A stretch of 64,000 nt of DNA from Myxococcales bacterium (GCA_029861865.1 JAOTYL010000001.1:320066-384065), one strand, 5' to 3'. Positions 1 to 10,232 are shown, counted from the stretch's first letter. Translations and numbers: made by a program. The notes: generated from the sequence alone by a model not told the origin.

Positions 1-783
1 ACCCATTTTTACTATCCACAAACCAAACTCTCGCTAAACGAAAACGCGAACCTAGTTCTTTCCGGGACGAAGTGCTTTGTCACAAACGGCGGATACGCGA
101 ATTCGTATGTGGTCTCGACGGTGTCCGCAGATCCAGATGCGCCACCCGGGCACTTCTCCTGTGTCGTCTTGCCAGCTGGCACGAAGGGAATGCAATGGGG
201 CCCGTCGTGGTCCGGCGTGGGGATGCGCGGGAATTCCTCGCGTTCCTTGGAGCTCAACGACGTTCAGATCCCTAGGGCGAACCTACTCGGAAACGAAGGA
301 GACCAAATATGGTACGTCTTCAACGTCATCACACCCTACTTCCTCGTGGCAATGGCGGGGACCTACTTGGGGGTTGCTAGCGCTGCACTCGATGAGGCAC
401 GGAAGAACGTGAAGGAGCGGCGTCATCGGCACAGCGGTGCGTCATTGGCCGACAACCAAGTCATCCAGCACCGGTTGGGATCGATTTGGGCAAACGTCGA
501 GCGCACACGTGCTCTGCTCTATCTCGCGGCGTCCAAAGGCGACACAGGAGACCCAGACGCATTGCTAGGGCTATTCTCAGCGAAGGCCGAGGTGGCGGAG
601 TGTGCCGTCGGCGTCGTTGGAGACGCGATGACCCTCAGCGGTGGACGAGGGTACCGCGATGGTTCGACGCTTCATCGAATGCTTCGAGATGTTCAAGCGT
701 CACATATCATGGCGCCTGCGACCGACACGCTTCGCACATGGACAGGCCGCGCTTTGCTCAGCCTCCCAATTCTGAGCGAGTAG
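1..783 (+). CDS. acyl-CoA dehydrogenase, C-terminal part (5' end outside window)
   Basis: Frame open from base 1 (THFYYPQTKLSLNENANLVLSGTKCFVTNGGYANSYVVST...), ending ...LSGGRGYRDGSTLHRMLRDVQASHIMAPATDTLRTW; typical ACAD substrate/FAD motifs. Confidence 0.85.
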   Translation, partial: THFYYPQTKLSLNENANLVLSGTKCFVTNGGYANSYVVSTVSADPDAPPGHFSCVVLPAGTKGMQWGPSWSGVGMRGNSSRSLELNDVQIPRANLLGNEGDQIWYVFNVITPYFLVAMAGTYLGVASAALDEARKNVKERRHRHSGASLADNQVIQHRLGSIWANVERTRALLYLAASKGDTGDPDALLGLFSAKAEVAECAVGVVGDAMTLSGGRGYRDGSTLHRMLRDVQASHIMAPATDTLRTWTGRALLSLPILSE

Positions 784-791
784 GAGGCAAT

Positions 792-2804
792 ATGGGCGAA
801 GTCCTCTTAGTCAACGTGGAGCCCAACACAGTCGAACTGCTTTTCGCTCTTCAGCCCATACCCGAGCTCCGCAACGTGCACGATCCGGAAATGGTGAAAG
901 AGGAACTGGCCCGGCGACCTCAGGCCGTCGACCTCCTCGTCCTTGGCGCGAGTCGAGGCGACCCCATTCGCGTTGCGGAGGCCGCGCGTGGCGTCGACGA
1001 AGATCTGTCGATCGTGATCCTCGCCGAGCCGTCACGGCTCGAGCAGCTGGAACGACGGGTGATGTATGCGACGTTCTTGAGCGGAGATGTGACCTGTCAA
1101 GCAATCGTCGAGAACGGCTCCATCGGACCCCTACTGAACCAAGCAATGACGAGGACGCGACAACGCCGCAAACACCATGACGATGTCGTAGCCAGTCTGC
1201 GCAAGCTCAAAACCCCGAAGGTTTGGCAGCCCAACCCCAAACAGTATCTCGATCGACTCCTCGACCATGCGCCAATCGGCGTTGCAGTGCTCGACCACTC
1301 GGGAGAGATCCGCGCCTGGAACCGCCGTGCCGCGACGGTATTCGGCGTTCCGGAGGAAACCGTGATCGGAACGCGATTGACCGAGCTCTTTCTTGCGTCG
1401 GATAGACAACCGTTGGAGGATTTTGTTTCGGAATCGGCAGCGAACGGCGACGAGCTTCCACCGCAAATCTTTGGGGCCTACAGGGCTCGCGACGACGACC
1501 CGCGACAGCTCGAGGTGACCGCTGCAGCGATCTCCAGCCGATCCGGTGAGCCGGGGGCTTTGGTGCTCTTCAAAGACGTCACCGAAGAGAAGGAGCAAGA
1601 GGCCGAGCGCCAGCGAATTGAGACTCAAATGCAACGCGCACAAAAACTCGAGAGTCTAGGTGTGCTCGCAGGTGGCATCGCTCACGATTTCAATAATCTA
1701 TTGGTAGGTATCGTGGGCAATGCCGATCTTGCGCTCCTGCTCGCGCCCGCCGGCTCGCCTATTCAGCAGGCCCTGATCAAGATCAAGATGGCCGGTGGAC
1801 GAGCCGCAGAGCTCACCCGGCAACTCCTCGCGTACTCAGGCAAGAAGGAGGGGGTGCAGATCGAAGCCGTAGACCTCAATCCGCTCATCTCCGAGCTGAA
1901 GAACCTGCTCGAAGTTTCGATTTCGAACTATGTGTCGCTCGATATGGACCTTTCCGTTGACCTACCACTCGTTCGGGGCGATTTGTCGCAGGTCACCCAA
2001 GTACTGATGAATCTCATCACCAATGCGTCGGAAGCCATCGGCGAACGCCCGGGAAGCATCATGATTGCAACGGGAACGGTTGTGCTAGACAGCGATGAGT
2101 GCGCTCGGTGGAGGAGGAGCTGGGACGTTTCCGAAGGCGTCTACGTATTCATCGATGTTTCCGATACCGGATGCGGAATGTCTGCGTCGACCTGCGAACA
2201 GATATTCGAACCTTTCTTCACGACAAAAGCAACAGGGCGAGGCCTTGGGTTAGCGGCAGTGGCGGGCATCATCCGTAGTCACCGCGGCGCGATCGAAGTG
2301 CACTCGGAGCTCCACACCGGCACGACCTTTCGAGTTCTGCTTCCTGCCGCACCAGGAGCTCGCTTAGACGCCTCTCCGACGGACACTATCAACCCGAATG
2401 TCGAGGGGTGTGCCGCGGGTAAGATCCTCGTCGTCGACGATGAACAACATGTTCGTGACGTGCTCTCGGACATGCTTGAGACGTTTGGTTTTGAGGTCGA
2501 GACAGCTGCCGATGGCACCGAGGCGATCGATATCTTCCGCGAGTCGCCCGACTCGTTCTGTGCGGTGATCCTCGATATGGCCATGCCCAAGATGGGAGGC
2601 GCCGAGACTCTTCGAGCACTTCGGGAAATCAGTTCCGATATCCCCATCATCATTTGTACGGGTTACAACGAAGACCAGACGTTCGAAGGCACCGGCCCAT
2701 CTGCGTTCCTCCAAAAACCCTTCAGGCTCGCGACTCTGATCAGCACGTTGGAGGGCGCGCTCGGTCGCTCCCCTAACGTTACCGAATGCGACGCAGCTTT
2801 CTAG
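792..2804 (+). CDS. PAS-containing hybrid sensor histidine kinase with C-terminal receiver domain
   Basis: ATG at 792 after AGGAGG; H-box LGVLAGGIAHDFNNLL, N/G boxes (LMNLITNASEAI, DTGCGM, GRGLGLAAV), receiver ILVVDDEQHVRDVL...VILDMAMPKMGG. Confidence 0.9.
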   Translation: MGEVLLVNVEPNTVELLFALQPIPELRNVHDPEMVKEELARRPQAVDLLVLGASRGDPIRVAEAARGVDEDLSIVILAEPSRLEQLERRVMYATFLSGDVTCQAIVENGSIGPLLNQAMTRTRQRRKHHDDVVASLRKLKTPKVWQPNPKQYLDRLLDHAPIGVAVLDHSGEIRAWNRRAATVFGVPEETVIGTRLTELFLASDRQPLEDFVSESAANGDELPPQIFGAYRARDDDPRQLEVTAAAISSRSGEPGALVLFKDVTEEKEQEAERQRIETQMQRAQKLESLGVLAGGIAHDFNNLLVGIVGNADLALLLAPAGSPIQQALIKIKMAGGRAAELTRQLLAYSGKKEGVQIEAVDLNPLISELKNLLEVSISNYVSLDMDLSVDLPLVRGDLSQVTQVLMNLITNASEAIGERPGSIMIATGTVVLDSDECARWRRSWDVSEGVYVFIDVSDTGCGMSASTCEQIFEPFFTTKATGRGLGLAAVAGIIRSHRGAIEVHSELHTGTTFRVLLPAAPGARLDASPTDTINPNVEGCAAGKILVVDDEQHVRDVLSDMLETFGFEVETAADGTEAIDIFRESPDSFCAVILDMAMPKMGGAETLRALREISSDIPIIICTGYNEDQTFEGTGPSAFLQKPFRLATLISTLEGALGRSPNVTECDAAF

Positions 2805-2806
2805 GC

Positions 2807-4969
2807 TTATCGCATGGCGGCTTTGACTCGCGCGGGGGTCATGGGCATGCGCCGCAGGCGGGCGCCGGTTGCGTCGTGGATCGCGTTGGCGATAACCGCG
2901 CCCATGACGACGATGGTCGGCTCTCCGCCGCCCTGCGGCGAAATGTCGTTGGCTTCGAGGATGACCGTCTCGATCTTTGGCAGTCGCGAAAAGCGCGGTA
3001 TCTCGTAGTGTTTGAAATTCATATCGAGAATCTGCCCGCCTTTGAAGTGGATCTCTTCGGAGAGGGCGTAACCGAGGCCCATCGTGATGCAGCCTTCCAT
3101 CTGGATGGTCGCGCCCTGGGGATTGATCACGATGCCCATCTCCTGCGCGCAGAGGACTCGCCTGACCTCGACCTCTCCAGTGCGCGCATCGACGGTAACC
3201 TCGGCGATGGCGGCCACGTAGGTTCCCGCATCGATGCCGCATGCCACACCGAGGCCGCGCTTGCTCGGCGACTTAGCGGGCGTCCAACCAAAGCGTTTGG
3301 CCGCGGCTCTTAGCACGCGGATCATCCGGGGATCGCCGAGATGTTTCAGGCGGAACTCGACCGGGTCCATGCCCGCCGCCGTTGCCATGATGTCGATCTG
3401 CGATTCGCGTGCAAAGGTGTTGGTGTTGTTCGCAGGTGCCCGCCACGCTCCGGTGGCGAAGGGATGCGTTCCCCGGCCGCCTCTCCAGCCCCGCGGCCGC
3501 GCGGTCGTGCGATGATGCGGGATGTTGTAGAAGTGCTCCGAACCCCGCTGCCCGGCGAAGAGCACCTCGTACTCCCAGAGCGTCATCCGGCCGGAGTCGT
3601 CGATGCCGGAGCGGATCTTGACGATCGCGGCCGGCCGGAACGTGTCGTAAAAGAACTCTTCCTCACGGGTGCGCATCACCTGGACGGGTCGGCCGACGGC
3701 CTTGGCAAGCCGTGCAGCTTCGACCGCTTGCAAGTTGCCGGTCTTGCCGCCGAATCCGCCGCCGACAAAGGGCGTGATGACCCGCACTCTCTCGCCGGGA
3801 AACCCGATCGCACGCGCAATCTGGTCGCGTGCCCCGAACGGGTTCTGCGTCGAGGCCCATACCGTGCACTTACCGGCTTCGATGTTAGCGAGGGCTGCAT
3901 GCGTCTCGATCGGTGCGTGCGCGACATAGCCATCGAAAAAGGTCGTCTCGAACGTGCGCGTCGCGAGCTTGCGTCCTTTCGCGAGGTTGCCGCCCCCGGC
4001 TGCAACATCGCCCCTGGGAGCTACTTGGATCAGATGCTCGTGAATGTTCTCGTCGGTCACCGGCGCCCGGGGCACGTCGAACTTTGCCTTCATTCGGCCA
4101 AGCGCCTCCTGGGCCACGTCGGGAAGCTCGTGGAGCACCGCGATGAAGTTCCCGTCCTCGACCACCGTCACGCCGGCCACTTTGCGGGCGCCTGATGTGT
4201 CGATGTGCTTCAACTTCGCCCCGTGCGCGGGCGGCCGCAGGATGCTCGCATAGAGCATGCCCGGTAGACGAATGTCGGCAGCGTACTTGGCCTTGCCGGT
4301 GACCTTCTCGAGTGCGTCGCGGCGGAGCTTCGGCTGACCCATGATGCGAAACTCGGACACGTTCTTGAGCTCTGGCTTCACGGTCAAGTGTCGCGCGATC
4401 GGCTTTCCCTTGGCGAGCGCACCGTAGGTGACCCGTTTCTTCTGGTTCTTGCGGTCAAAGATCACCCCATCTTTGGCCTGAAGCCGCGAAATGGGCACGC
4501 CGAGTGTTTCAGATGCGAGCTCGAGGAGAACGCCACGGGCTTCGGCGGCGGCGGCACGTAGCAGCGGGCCGAACGCACGCGTCGTCAACGAACCCCAAGT
4601 GCCCATGTCCCACGGACAGAGATCCGTGTCGCCCATGATTATGTCCACCTTCTCGTAGGGCGCATCGAGCTCGTCGGCCAGCATCTGAACGAGCGAGGTG
4701 ATCGGCCCTTGCCCCATCTCGATCTTGCCGGTCAAACAGCTTACGCGCCCGTCCTCGGCGATTCGCAAGAACGCATTGAAGTCGTTTGGAACACCGCGCT
4801 GGCCAAAGCGCGCATCGGCCTCGGCCAGCTTCCCGCCGAACCCGACGAAGACGACGATCCCGCCACCGAAACGCTTGAGAAACTCGCGGCGCGAGTGGAG
4901 ATCAGCTGGCAAAGCCCGCACGCGATCGTTCTCCTGGGAATCCAAAGGCAGATCGTTATTCGTGTTCAT
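2807..4969 (-). CDS. xanthine dehydrogenase/isoquinoline 1-oxidoreductase-type molybdopterin-binding large subunit
   Basis: Start MNTNNDLPLD with Tat-like RREFLKRF; motifs EMGQGPITSL, TGKAKYAADI, FVGGGFGGKTG, INPQGATIQMEGCITMGLGYALSEE; overlaps upstream 2Fe-2S subunit by 4 nt. Confidence 0.9.
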   Translation of the reverse strand: MNTNNDLPLDSQENDRVRALPADLHSRREFLKRFGGGIVVFVGFGGKLAEADARFGQRGVPNDFNAFLRIAEDGRVSCLTGKIEMGQGPITSLVQMLADELDAPYEKVDIIMGDTDLCPWDMGTWGSLTTRAFGPLLRAAAAEARGVLLELASETLGVPISRLQAKDGVIFDRKNQKKRVTYGALAKGKPIARHLTVKPELKNVSEFRIMGQPKLRRDALEKVTGKAKYAADIRLPGMLYASILRPPAHGAKLKHIDTSGARKVAGVTVVEDGNFIAVLHELPDVAQEALGRMKAKFDVPRAPVTDENIHEHLIQVAPRGDVAAGGGNLAKGRKLATRTFETTFFDGYVAHAPIETHAALANIEAGKCTVWASTQNPFGARDQIARAIGFPGERVRVITPFVGGGFGGKTGNLQAVEAARLAKAVGRPVQVMRTREEEFFYDTFRPAAIVKIRSGIDDSGRMTLWEYEVLFAGQRGSEHFYNIPHHRTTARPRGWRGGRGTHPFATGAWRAPANNTNTFARESQIDIMATAAGMDPVEFRLKHLGDPRMIRVLRAAAKRFGWTPAKSPSKRGLGVACGIDAGTYVAAIAEVTVDARTGEVEVRRVLCAQEMGIVINPQGATIQMEGCITMGLGYALSEEIHFKGGQILDMNFKHYEIPRFSRLPKIETVILEANDISPQGGGEPTIVVMGAVIANAIHDATGARLRRMPMTPARVKAAMR

Positions 4970-5442
4970 GTGCCCTGCTTCACTTCCTCCGCAGCAGACT
5001 GGATCGCATCGACGATGCGCGTGTGAGCGCCACAGCGGCACAAGTTGTCGTCCATGCCCTGGATGATCTCATCACGCGATGGCTTGCGTTTCGATCGGAG
5101 CAAGCCGTAGGCGGTCAGAATCATGCCGGGCGTGCAGAAACCGCACTGCAGAGCGTCGTTCTCCACGAATGCCTTTTGTAGGGGGTGCAGGCCACCGTTC
5201 TTCGCCAGCCCTTCGATCGTGACGACCTTTTTGCCGGCGACGCTGGCGACCTGCGCCATGCACGCGCGAACTGGGCGGTCGTCGACAAGCACTGCGCACG
5301 CGCCGCACACACCGTGTCCGCAACCGAACTTCGTGCCGGTCAGTTCCAGCTCCGTCCGAAGCACCCACAACAGTTTGCGGTTTCCGTCCACCTGGAGGCG
5401 GACTGGCTTACCGTTGAGCCTGAAGGAAATCGTGTTGGGCAT
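4966..5442 (-). CDS. 2Fe-2S small subunit of molybdenum hydroxylase (IorA/CoxS-like)
   Basis: GTKFGCGHGVCGACAVLVDDRPVRAC ... CGFCTPGMILTAYGLL ... DDNLCRCGAHTRIVDAI. Confidence 0.92.
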   Translation of the reverse strand: MPNTISFRLNGKPVRLQVDGNRKLLWVLRTELELTGTKFGCGHGVCGACAVLVDDRPVRACMAQVASVAGKKVVTIEGLAKNGGLHPLQKAFVENDALQCGFCTPGMILTAYGLLRSKRKPSRDEIIQGMDDNLCRCGAHTRIVDAIQSAAEEVKQGT

Positions 5443-5491
5443 CGTATCCTCCCGCCGAACAGTGGATTAGGGGATGCGTATGGCTCGAGTA

Positions 5492-5992
5492 CTATAGCTT
5501 CTTACGGGCGCGATCGCGCGACTCGCGTGACGTGCCCGCATATGGCTCGCGGGTGCCCATCCAGTGATCGAACCAAGGTCGTGTGACACACCAGTTGGCT
5601 TCCTGATTAGGTCCCATGTGGTGGTCGTAATGCCAGGGTAAATGCTCCCGCGCCCAGTCGGGATCGAGGTGTGCGCGCTTGTGTGCCCGGTGATACCGGA
5701 TCGCGCCGTAACAGACGGTTGCGGTGAAGAAGGGTGCAATGGGCAAGAGTGGCAGATGAGCGGCAGCAAGCATGGTGACGCCCAACGCCTCTTTGCCTTG
5801 AGCATGCCAGCCCCAGACGGAACGCTCGTAGTTGGGATCTCGAAAACCATGACGACGTGTTAGCCGATGGTGCTCGTGCCAATGAAAGCTCCAAGCGCTT
5901 CCCTTCTTGCGCCCCTGCCCATGAAGCACATGGCGATGAATGAACCACTCGCACGCATTCGAGTAGACAAGACCTATTGGAATTCCGATCAT
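5492..5992 (-). CDS. fatty acid hydroxylase/sterol desaturase-like membrane protein
   Basis: His-box motifs EWFIHRHVLHG, FHWHEHHR, RYHRAHKRAHLDP, HYDHHMG. Confidence 0.75.
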   Translation of the reverse strand: MIGIPIGLVYSNACEWFIHRHVLHGQGRKKGSAWSFHWHEHHRLTRRHGFRDPNYERSVWGWHAQGKEALGVTMLAAAHLPLLPIAPFFTATVCYGAIRYHRAHKRAHLDPDWAREHLPWHYDHHMGPNQEANWCVTRPWFDHWMGTREPYAGTSRESRDRARKKL

Positions 5993-6088
5993 CGTGGTTG
6001 TCTTGGCAAGAACGCGACTAAACGGTCACGTCATCAACAAGATGACTGATCGGACGCGAATCTGCAAAGGAGGCGCATCCCCGGGACG

Positions 6089-7678
6089 CTACCGTGCCCG
6101 CTGGAGCCTGCTGTAGGGTGCCGGTCGTTGTCGTGCGGCGCTCGGTTTGCTCAGCAAGCCACGGACGGCAGCGACGTCAAGCACCGAGCGAATCTGCAAT
6201 GGTGAGCGCCAGAGCCCACCATGATTGGCACCGCTCATGAATAGCTCGAGCGGATTGGCGAGGGGTGTGTCGGGGTTGGCCACGGAGCTATCGCAACACA
6301 GGTCATGCACGAGCAATGCACCCATCAGCGCGTTAGTGGTCTCCGGCGCGAAAATCTCCGCTCCGTAGTGCCGCGCGCCAGCATAAGCCGCTGCGAATGC
6401 GCGATTGCTGATCACTGAACCGGTCATGCTGGCCGGAGCCACGTTGGCTGAGGCTCGATGGCCCGTGGCCCGCGCCATCAGTGCCCGCCACTTTTGGATT
6501 CGTTTCGCCAGCGCGTAGTTCGGTCCCTGTCGAACGACGAGCCCATCATACATCCCGTACCGCTGGCCCGTATCCGAAGTGACCCAGTCTGGAATGTTTG
6601 GAGCATACAGGCGCTCGCGCGTCATCCAGCGGACCGGCGATTGCCAAAGTCCGACGAGGCCCCGGCCGCCGTACCGCTCATGGGCGCAGCGGGCAGCCTC
6701 TTCGGGCACTGCAAAAGCATCCGTCGCGCTGGCCAAGTAGGCGAAAGCTGCGGGTGAGCCTTTCGCGTGGAGCCGCTGCACGAGCGCGTCCATGGCAACC
6801 GACACGCGGACGTGATCCTTGCCATGCAGGTAGGCGTAACAGCCCACAGCCGCGGGGTTCTCGAAGCTCTCGAGCCATGCCCCGAGCTCGGGCGTTTCCC
6901 GCAAGAGGTCAGCACCGGCGCGCTGCGCAAGCTCACTATCCGAAATCTCGGCTCCGCTGGGCTCTCGCACCGGGACGTGCAGCACACACGGTGATCGCGC
7001 AACGAGCTCTAGGACGCGCGCCCATACCTGCGGCCGGCCTACATCCGCGGCCACGATGTTCGCGCGATGGGCGGCAAGAAAAGCGAGTGGCCCAATTTCG
7101 GCGGCAGCGCCGAGCAATATGAAGGTCCGCTCGGAAAGATCCAGCCACTCCGTGTTGCGCATGACCGTACGGATCGCCTCGGCATGGGAGGGCTCCATGA
7201 TGCCACGACCGGACCACTGGTTGAGTTGTCGCAAGAGCTTGTCTCCCGAGAGGCGTTCACCTCGATACGGGATTTGCAGGCGTGGCCCGGCGAACTGCAA
7301 CTTGCCGCGAACCGTTACGGTCTGAAGGCGCGGCTCCGCAAGCTCGTCCATGGCCTCCCCGAGGGGCAGAACCATGTCGTCGCGTGCGAACTCGAAATTA
7401 CTGTGAACCGCCTTGAGCCCGTCTGCTGCGATGTTGGTCGCCGCCGCAGCCTCACGCGCTGCGAGCTTCTCTTGGTGAACCAGGTGTGCCGGATAGCGTT
7501 GCCGCCAGTTCCGCTCGGCAAGGAGAGCCTCAGCGGCTTGCGCGTCCGTGCGCCTCACCGCCTCAGCGAGGATATGCTTCCCGGCATCGGTCGAGCTGCG
7601 CTTTCCCTCGGTTGATTCCGGGAATGACACCCCGGCTGCAGGCTCCGCGCTGATGTTTGCGTTTTGCACCGCCCTCAT
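6089..7678 (-). CDS. uncharacterised protein with Rossmann-like glycine-rich segment
   Basis: 529-aa ORF; segment FILLGAAAEIGPLAFLAAHRANIVAADV resembles a nucleotide-binding fold; no family confidently recognised. Confidence 0.6.
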   Translation of the reverse strand: MRAVQNANISAEPAAGVSFPESTEGKRSSTDAGKHILAEAVRRTDAQAAEALLAERNWRQRYPAHLVHQEKLAAREAAAATNIAADGLKAVHSNFEFARDDMVLPLGEAMDELAEPRLQTVTVRGKLQFAGPRLQIPYRGERLSGDKLLRQLNQWSGRGIMEPSHAEAIRTVMRNTEWLDLSERTFILLGAAAEIGPLAFLAAHRANIVAADVGRPQVWARVLELVARSPCVLHVPVREPSGAEISDSELAQRAGADLLRETPELGAWLESFENPAAVGCYAYLHGKDHVRVSVAMDALVQRLHAKGSPAAFAYLASATDAFAVPEEAARCAHERYGGRGLVGLWQSPVRWMTRERLYAPNIPDWVTSDTGQRYGMYDGLVVRQGPNYALAKRIQKWRALMARATGHRASANVAPASMTGSVISNRAFAAAYAGARHYGAEIFAPETTNALMGALLVHDLCCDSSVANPDTPLANPLELFMSGANHGGLWRSPLQIRSVLDVAAVRGLLSKPSAARQRPAPYSRLQRAR

Positions 7679-7888
7679 GGGTGTTGTGCTGCACTTGGAC
7701 GTCTCGTGTCAACACGCAAATTTGGGCCAAAAGTGAGACAGAGCGCGTAGAATATGCGCCACGTACTCGGGGAGAATTTCACGAAGAGAAAACGAGGGTT
7801 GCGATGGTCCTCCTCTTCTTAGGACACCATTCGGGGGTGGGCTGGAGGATGCCTAGATCGTTTTGGCGCGTCACGCGTCAGAACCAAC

Positions 7889-8407
7889 ATGCCGACAGAT
7901 TCCAAGTTTCAGCTTCGTGTTGCGAGCCCTTGCAAGGCGCCGTGGGAGGCCATGGACGGCGACGAGCGAGTCCGGTTCTGTCGGGAGTGCAATCGCAACG
8001 TCTACAATCTATCCGTGATGACGGAAACCGAGGCGCGGCGCGTCGTCGCAGAGCGGGAAGGGCGTTTATGCATCCGCTTCTACCAGCGACGCGACGGCAC
8101 CGTGCTCACTTCAGACTGTCCTGTGGGCAAAAAGCGGTCGTTTCTTTGGGCGGGAGCCCGCACCGTGGTGGCCATCGCAGGCGTCGCCGCGGGGCTCACG
8201 AAGCTCTCGGCATGCGGCCCGGCTGAGGACGAGCCGATGCCCATGGGACAACCGCTCATGGGCACACCGCCCATCGATCCCGATTGGGACGCCGGCGCTA
8301 CAGAAGACGACGACCCACGACACCCCGACGAGCTCATCATGGGCGAAATCGAGATCTCGCCCCAACCCTTAATGGGAAGGCTCACCGCTCCGACCGACGG
8401 CGAATAG
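7889..8407 (+). CDS. Cys-rich N-terminal (zinc-ribbon-like) protein with internal hydrophobic segment and acidic tail
   Basis: SPCKAPWEAMDGDERVRFCRECNRNVYNLSVMTETEARRVVAEREGRLCIRFYQRRDGTVLTSDCPVG, then hydrophobic segment and low-complexity tail. Confidence 0.75.
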   Translation: MPTDSKFQLRVASPCKAPWEAMDGDERVRFCRECNRNVYNLSVMTETEARRVVAEREGRLCIRFYQRRDGTVLTSDCPVGKKRSFLWAGARTVVAIAGVAAGLTKLSACGPAEDEPMPMGQPLMGTPPIDPDWDAGATEDDDPRHPDELIMGEIEISPQPLMGRLTAPTDGE

Positions 8408-8432
8408 CCGGGCGGCCGGTTTCGATTGCAGT

Positions 8433-10232
8433 TTAGATGACGTCCCACCGATAGCCTTCGGCTTCGAAAGCGTCGTCGGCCAGTGCTTTGGCTAGCTCGT
8501 CATCGTTGTCGTCGATCCGGCGAAAGTTGTGCTTCATGCGCGATCGCGCTTTGTCTGTGAACATGCATACGATGTCGATTTCTCGTTGGGCACCTTCTTC
8601 GCCCTGGGTCTCGATCGAGTTGTTCACACGGCTCAACATGCATGCCAAGACAAAGAGGTCGATCATGATCTCGGCCAGCCGGTTACTTGCGAATTGCTTG
8701 CCGATGATTCCCTTGCCGTGCTTGCGTAGGATCCGGTCCACAGCGGTCGCCAAGTACCGCGTTTCCCTTTCGAAGAACGCAGCTTGATCCTTGAGCGCAG
8801 GGTGAAGCTTGGTGAACTTGTTCTTGTCGCCTCCAAATCCCGACACTAGGGTCGCTTGCTTTCGGGCGTAGTCAGACATTACGCCGAAGCCCTTGATCGG
8901 ATGATTGAAGATTCCTTTCATGGTGTGGCTGAGCTCTTGCAGCTGACTGGCCACATCATTCATTGCGGTGAGCGCGATGAACAGCCGCAGGACCTCGTTG
9001 GTGCCCTCAAAGATCCGATAGATGCGGCAATCGCGCACAATTCGCTCGTACGGGAACTCACGCATATAGCCGTTGCCACCCGCGATCTGCAAAGCCTCGT
9101 CCGCGGTGCGCCATGAGGATTCACTGGCAAAGACTTTGCTGATCGCTGCCTCGACCGCGTACTCCTTGCTTCCTTGGTCGATCAGGCCGGCGACCATATG
9201 GACCACGGACTCGGCCGCGTAGCAGTCGACGACCATTTGGGCGACTTTTTTCTTGATCAGGCCGAATTCGGAGATCGTCCTTCCGAATTGCTTGCGCTCG
9301 GTGGCGTGTTGCGTCGCGAGGTGGATCAACTGCTTCATCAATCCAACCGAGCTACCGCCGAGACCCGTCCGACCGTTGTTGAGGATCATCATGGCAACTT
9401 TGAAGCCTTGGCCGACCTCGCCAAGTACGTTCTCATGGGGTACGGCCACGCCGTCCAAATGAACCGTGGTTGTGGGATTTGATCTGAGACCCATCTTGTC
9501 TTCATGCGGTCCGATGCTGACGCCTTGCATATCGCGCGTGACGAGGAAGGCCGTCATCTTTCCGCGCCCGTCTTCCTGTTCTGTCTTGGCGAATATCGTG
9601 AAGAAGTCTGCGATGCCCCCATTGGTGATCCACAACTTACTCCCGTTGAGCACCCAGTGGTCGCCTTGTCGGACCGCGGTGGTCTGGATCGAAGCGGCGT
9701 CTGATCCTGCACCCGGCTCGGTCAGGCAGAATGCCGCGATCATCTCGCCAGTCACGAGCTTCGGGTAAAAGCGCTTCCTCTGCTCGTCGGTGCCGAAGAG
9801 CAAGAGTCCTCGCATTCCGATCGAACAGTGGGCACCGATGGTCACGGCGAGAGAGGCATCGTACTTCGAAACCTCCTGAAGCGCGCGGGAGTAGGCCATG
9901 CTTTTTAAACCCATCCCGCCGTGTTCCTCTGGAATCACCAGGCCGAACATGCCGAACTCGCCAAGCTCTTGGAGAAATGCCTGAGGCAGATCAGCCTCCC
10001 GATCCCACGTTCGGAAATCTTCCCGTCGAGGGGCCAATAAGCCTTCCAGCGCGCCCCCGACATCGTGCAAGGTATCCTTTTCGCCGGCCGCCATTTGCGG
10101 GAAGGGCAAGATCAGATCCTCTTCGATCTGGCCCATACAAAGCGAGCGCATAAAGCTGATGGTGCTCCGGTCTTCCACGTGCATGGCCGATGCAAGGCGA
10201 GTGCCAGGTTCGAGGGCTCTCCCAGGCTCCAT
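8433..10232 (-). CDS. acyl-CoA dehydrogenase (full length; exact start uncertain)
   Basis: GGMGLKSMAYSRALQEVSKYDASLAVTIGAH, CLTEPGAGSDAASIQT, ALQIAGGNGYMREFPYERIVRDCRIYRIFEGTNEVLR. Confidence 0.9.
   Translation of the reverse strand: MEPGRALEPGTRLASAMHVEDRSTISFMRSLCMGQIEEDLILPFPQMAAGEKDTLHDVGGALEGLLAPRREDFRTWDREADLPQAFLQELGEFGMFGLVIPEEHGGMGLKSMAYSRALQEVSKYDASLAVTIGAHCSIGMRGLLLFGTDEQRKRFYPKLVTGEMIAAFCLTEPGAGSDAASIQTTAVRQGDHWVLNGSKLWITNGGIADFFTIFAKTEQEDGRGKMTAFLVTRDMQGVSIGPHEDKMGLRSNPTTTVHLDGVAVPHENVLGEVGQGFKVAMMILNNGRTGLGGSSVGLMKQLIHLATQHATERKQFGRTISEFGLIKKKVAQMVVDCYAAESVVHMVAGLIDQGSKEYAVEAAISKVFASESSWRTADEALQIAGGNGYMREFPYERIVRDCRIYRIFEGTNEVLRLFIALTAMNDVASQLQELSHTMKGIFNHPIKGFGVMSDYARKQATLVSGFGGDKNKFTKLHPALKDQAAFFERETRYLATAVDRILRKHGKGIIGKQFASNRLAEIMIDLFVLACMLSRVNNSIETQGEEGAQREIDIVCMFTDKARSRMKHNFRRIDDNDDELAKALADDAFEAEGYRWDVI

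Noticed and set aside
2364-4195. Long antisense/shadow ORFs such as 2364..3242 (-) and 3341..4195 (+)
   Set aside because: They lie opposite well-supported genes (histidine kinase, molybdopterin subunit), have Arg/His/Pro-rich composition typical of GC-rich shadow frames, and show no family motifs
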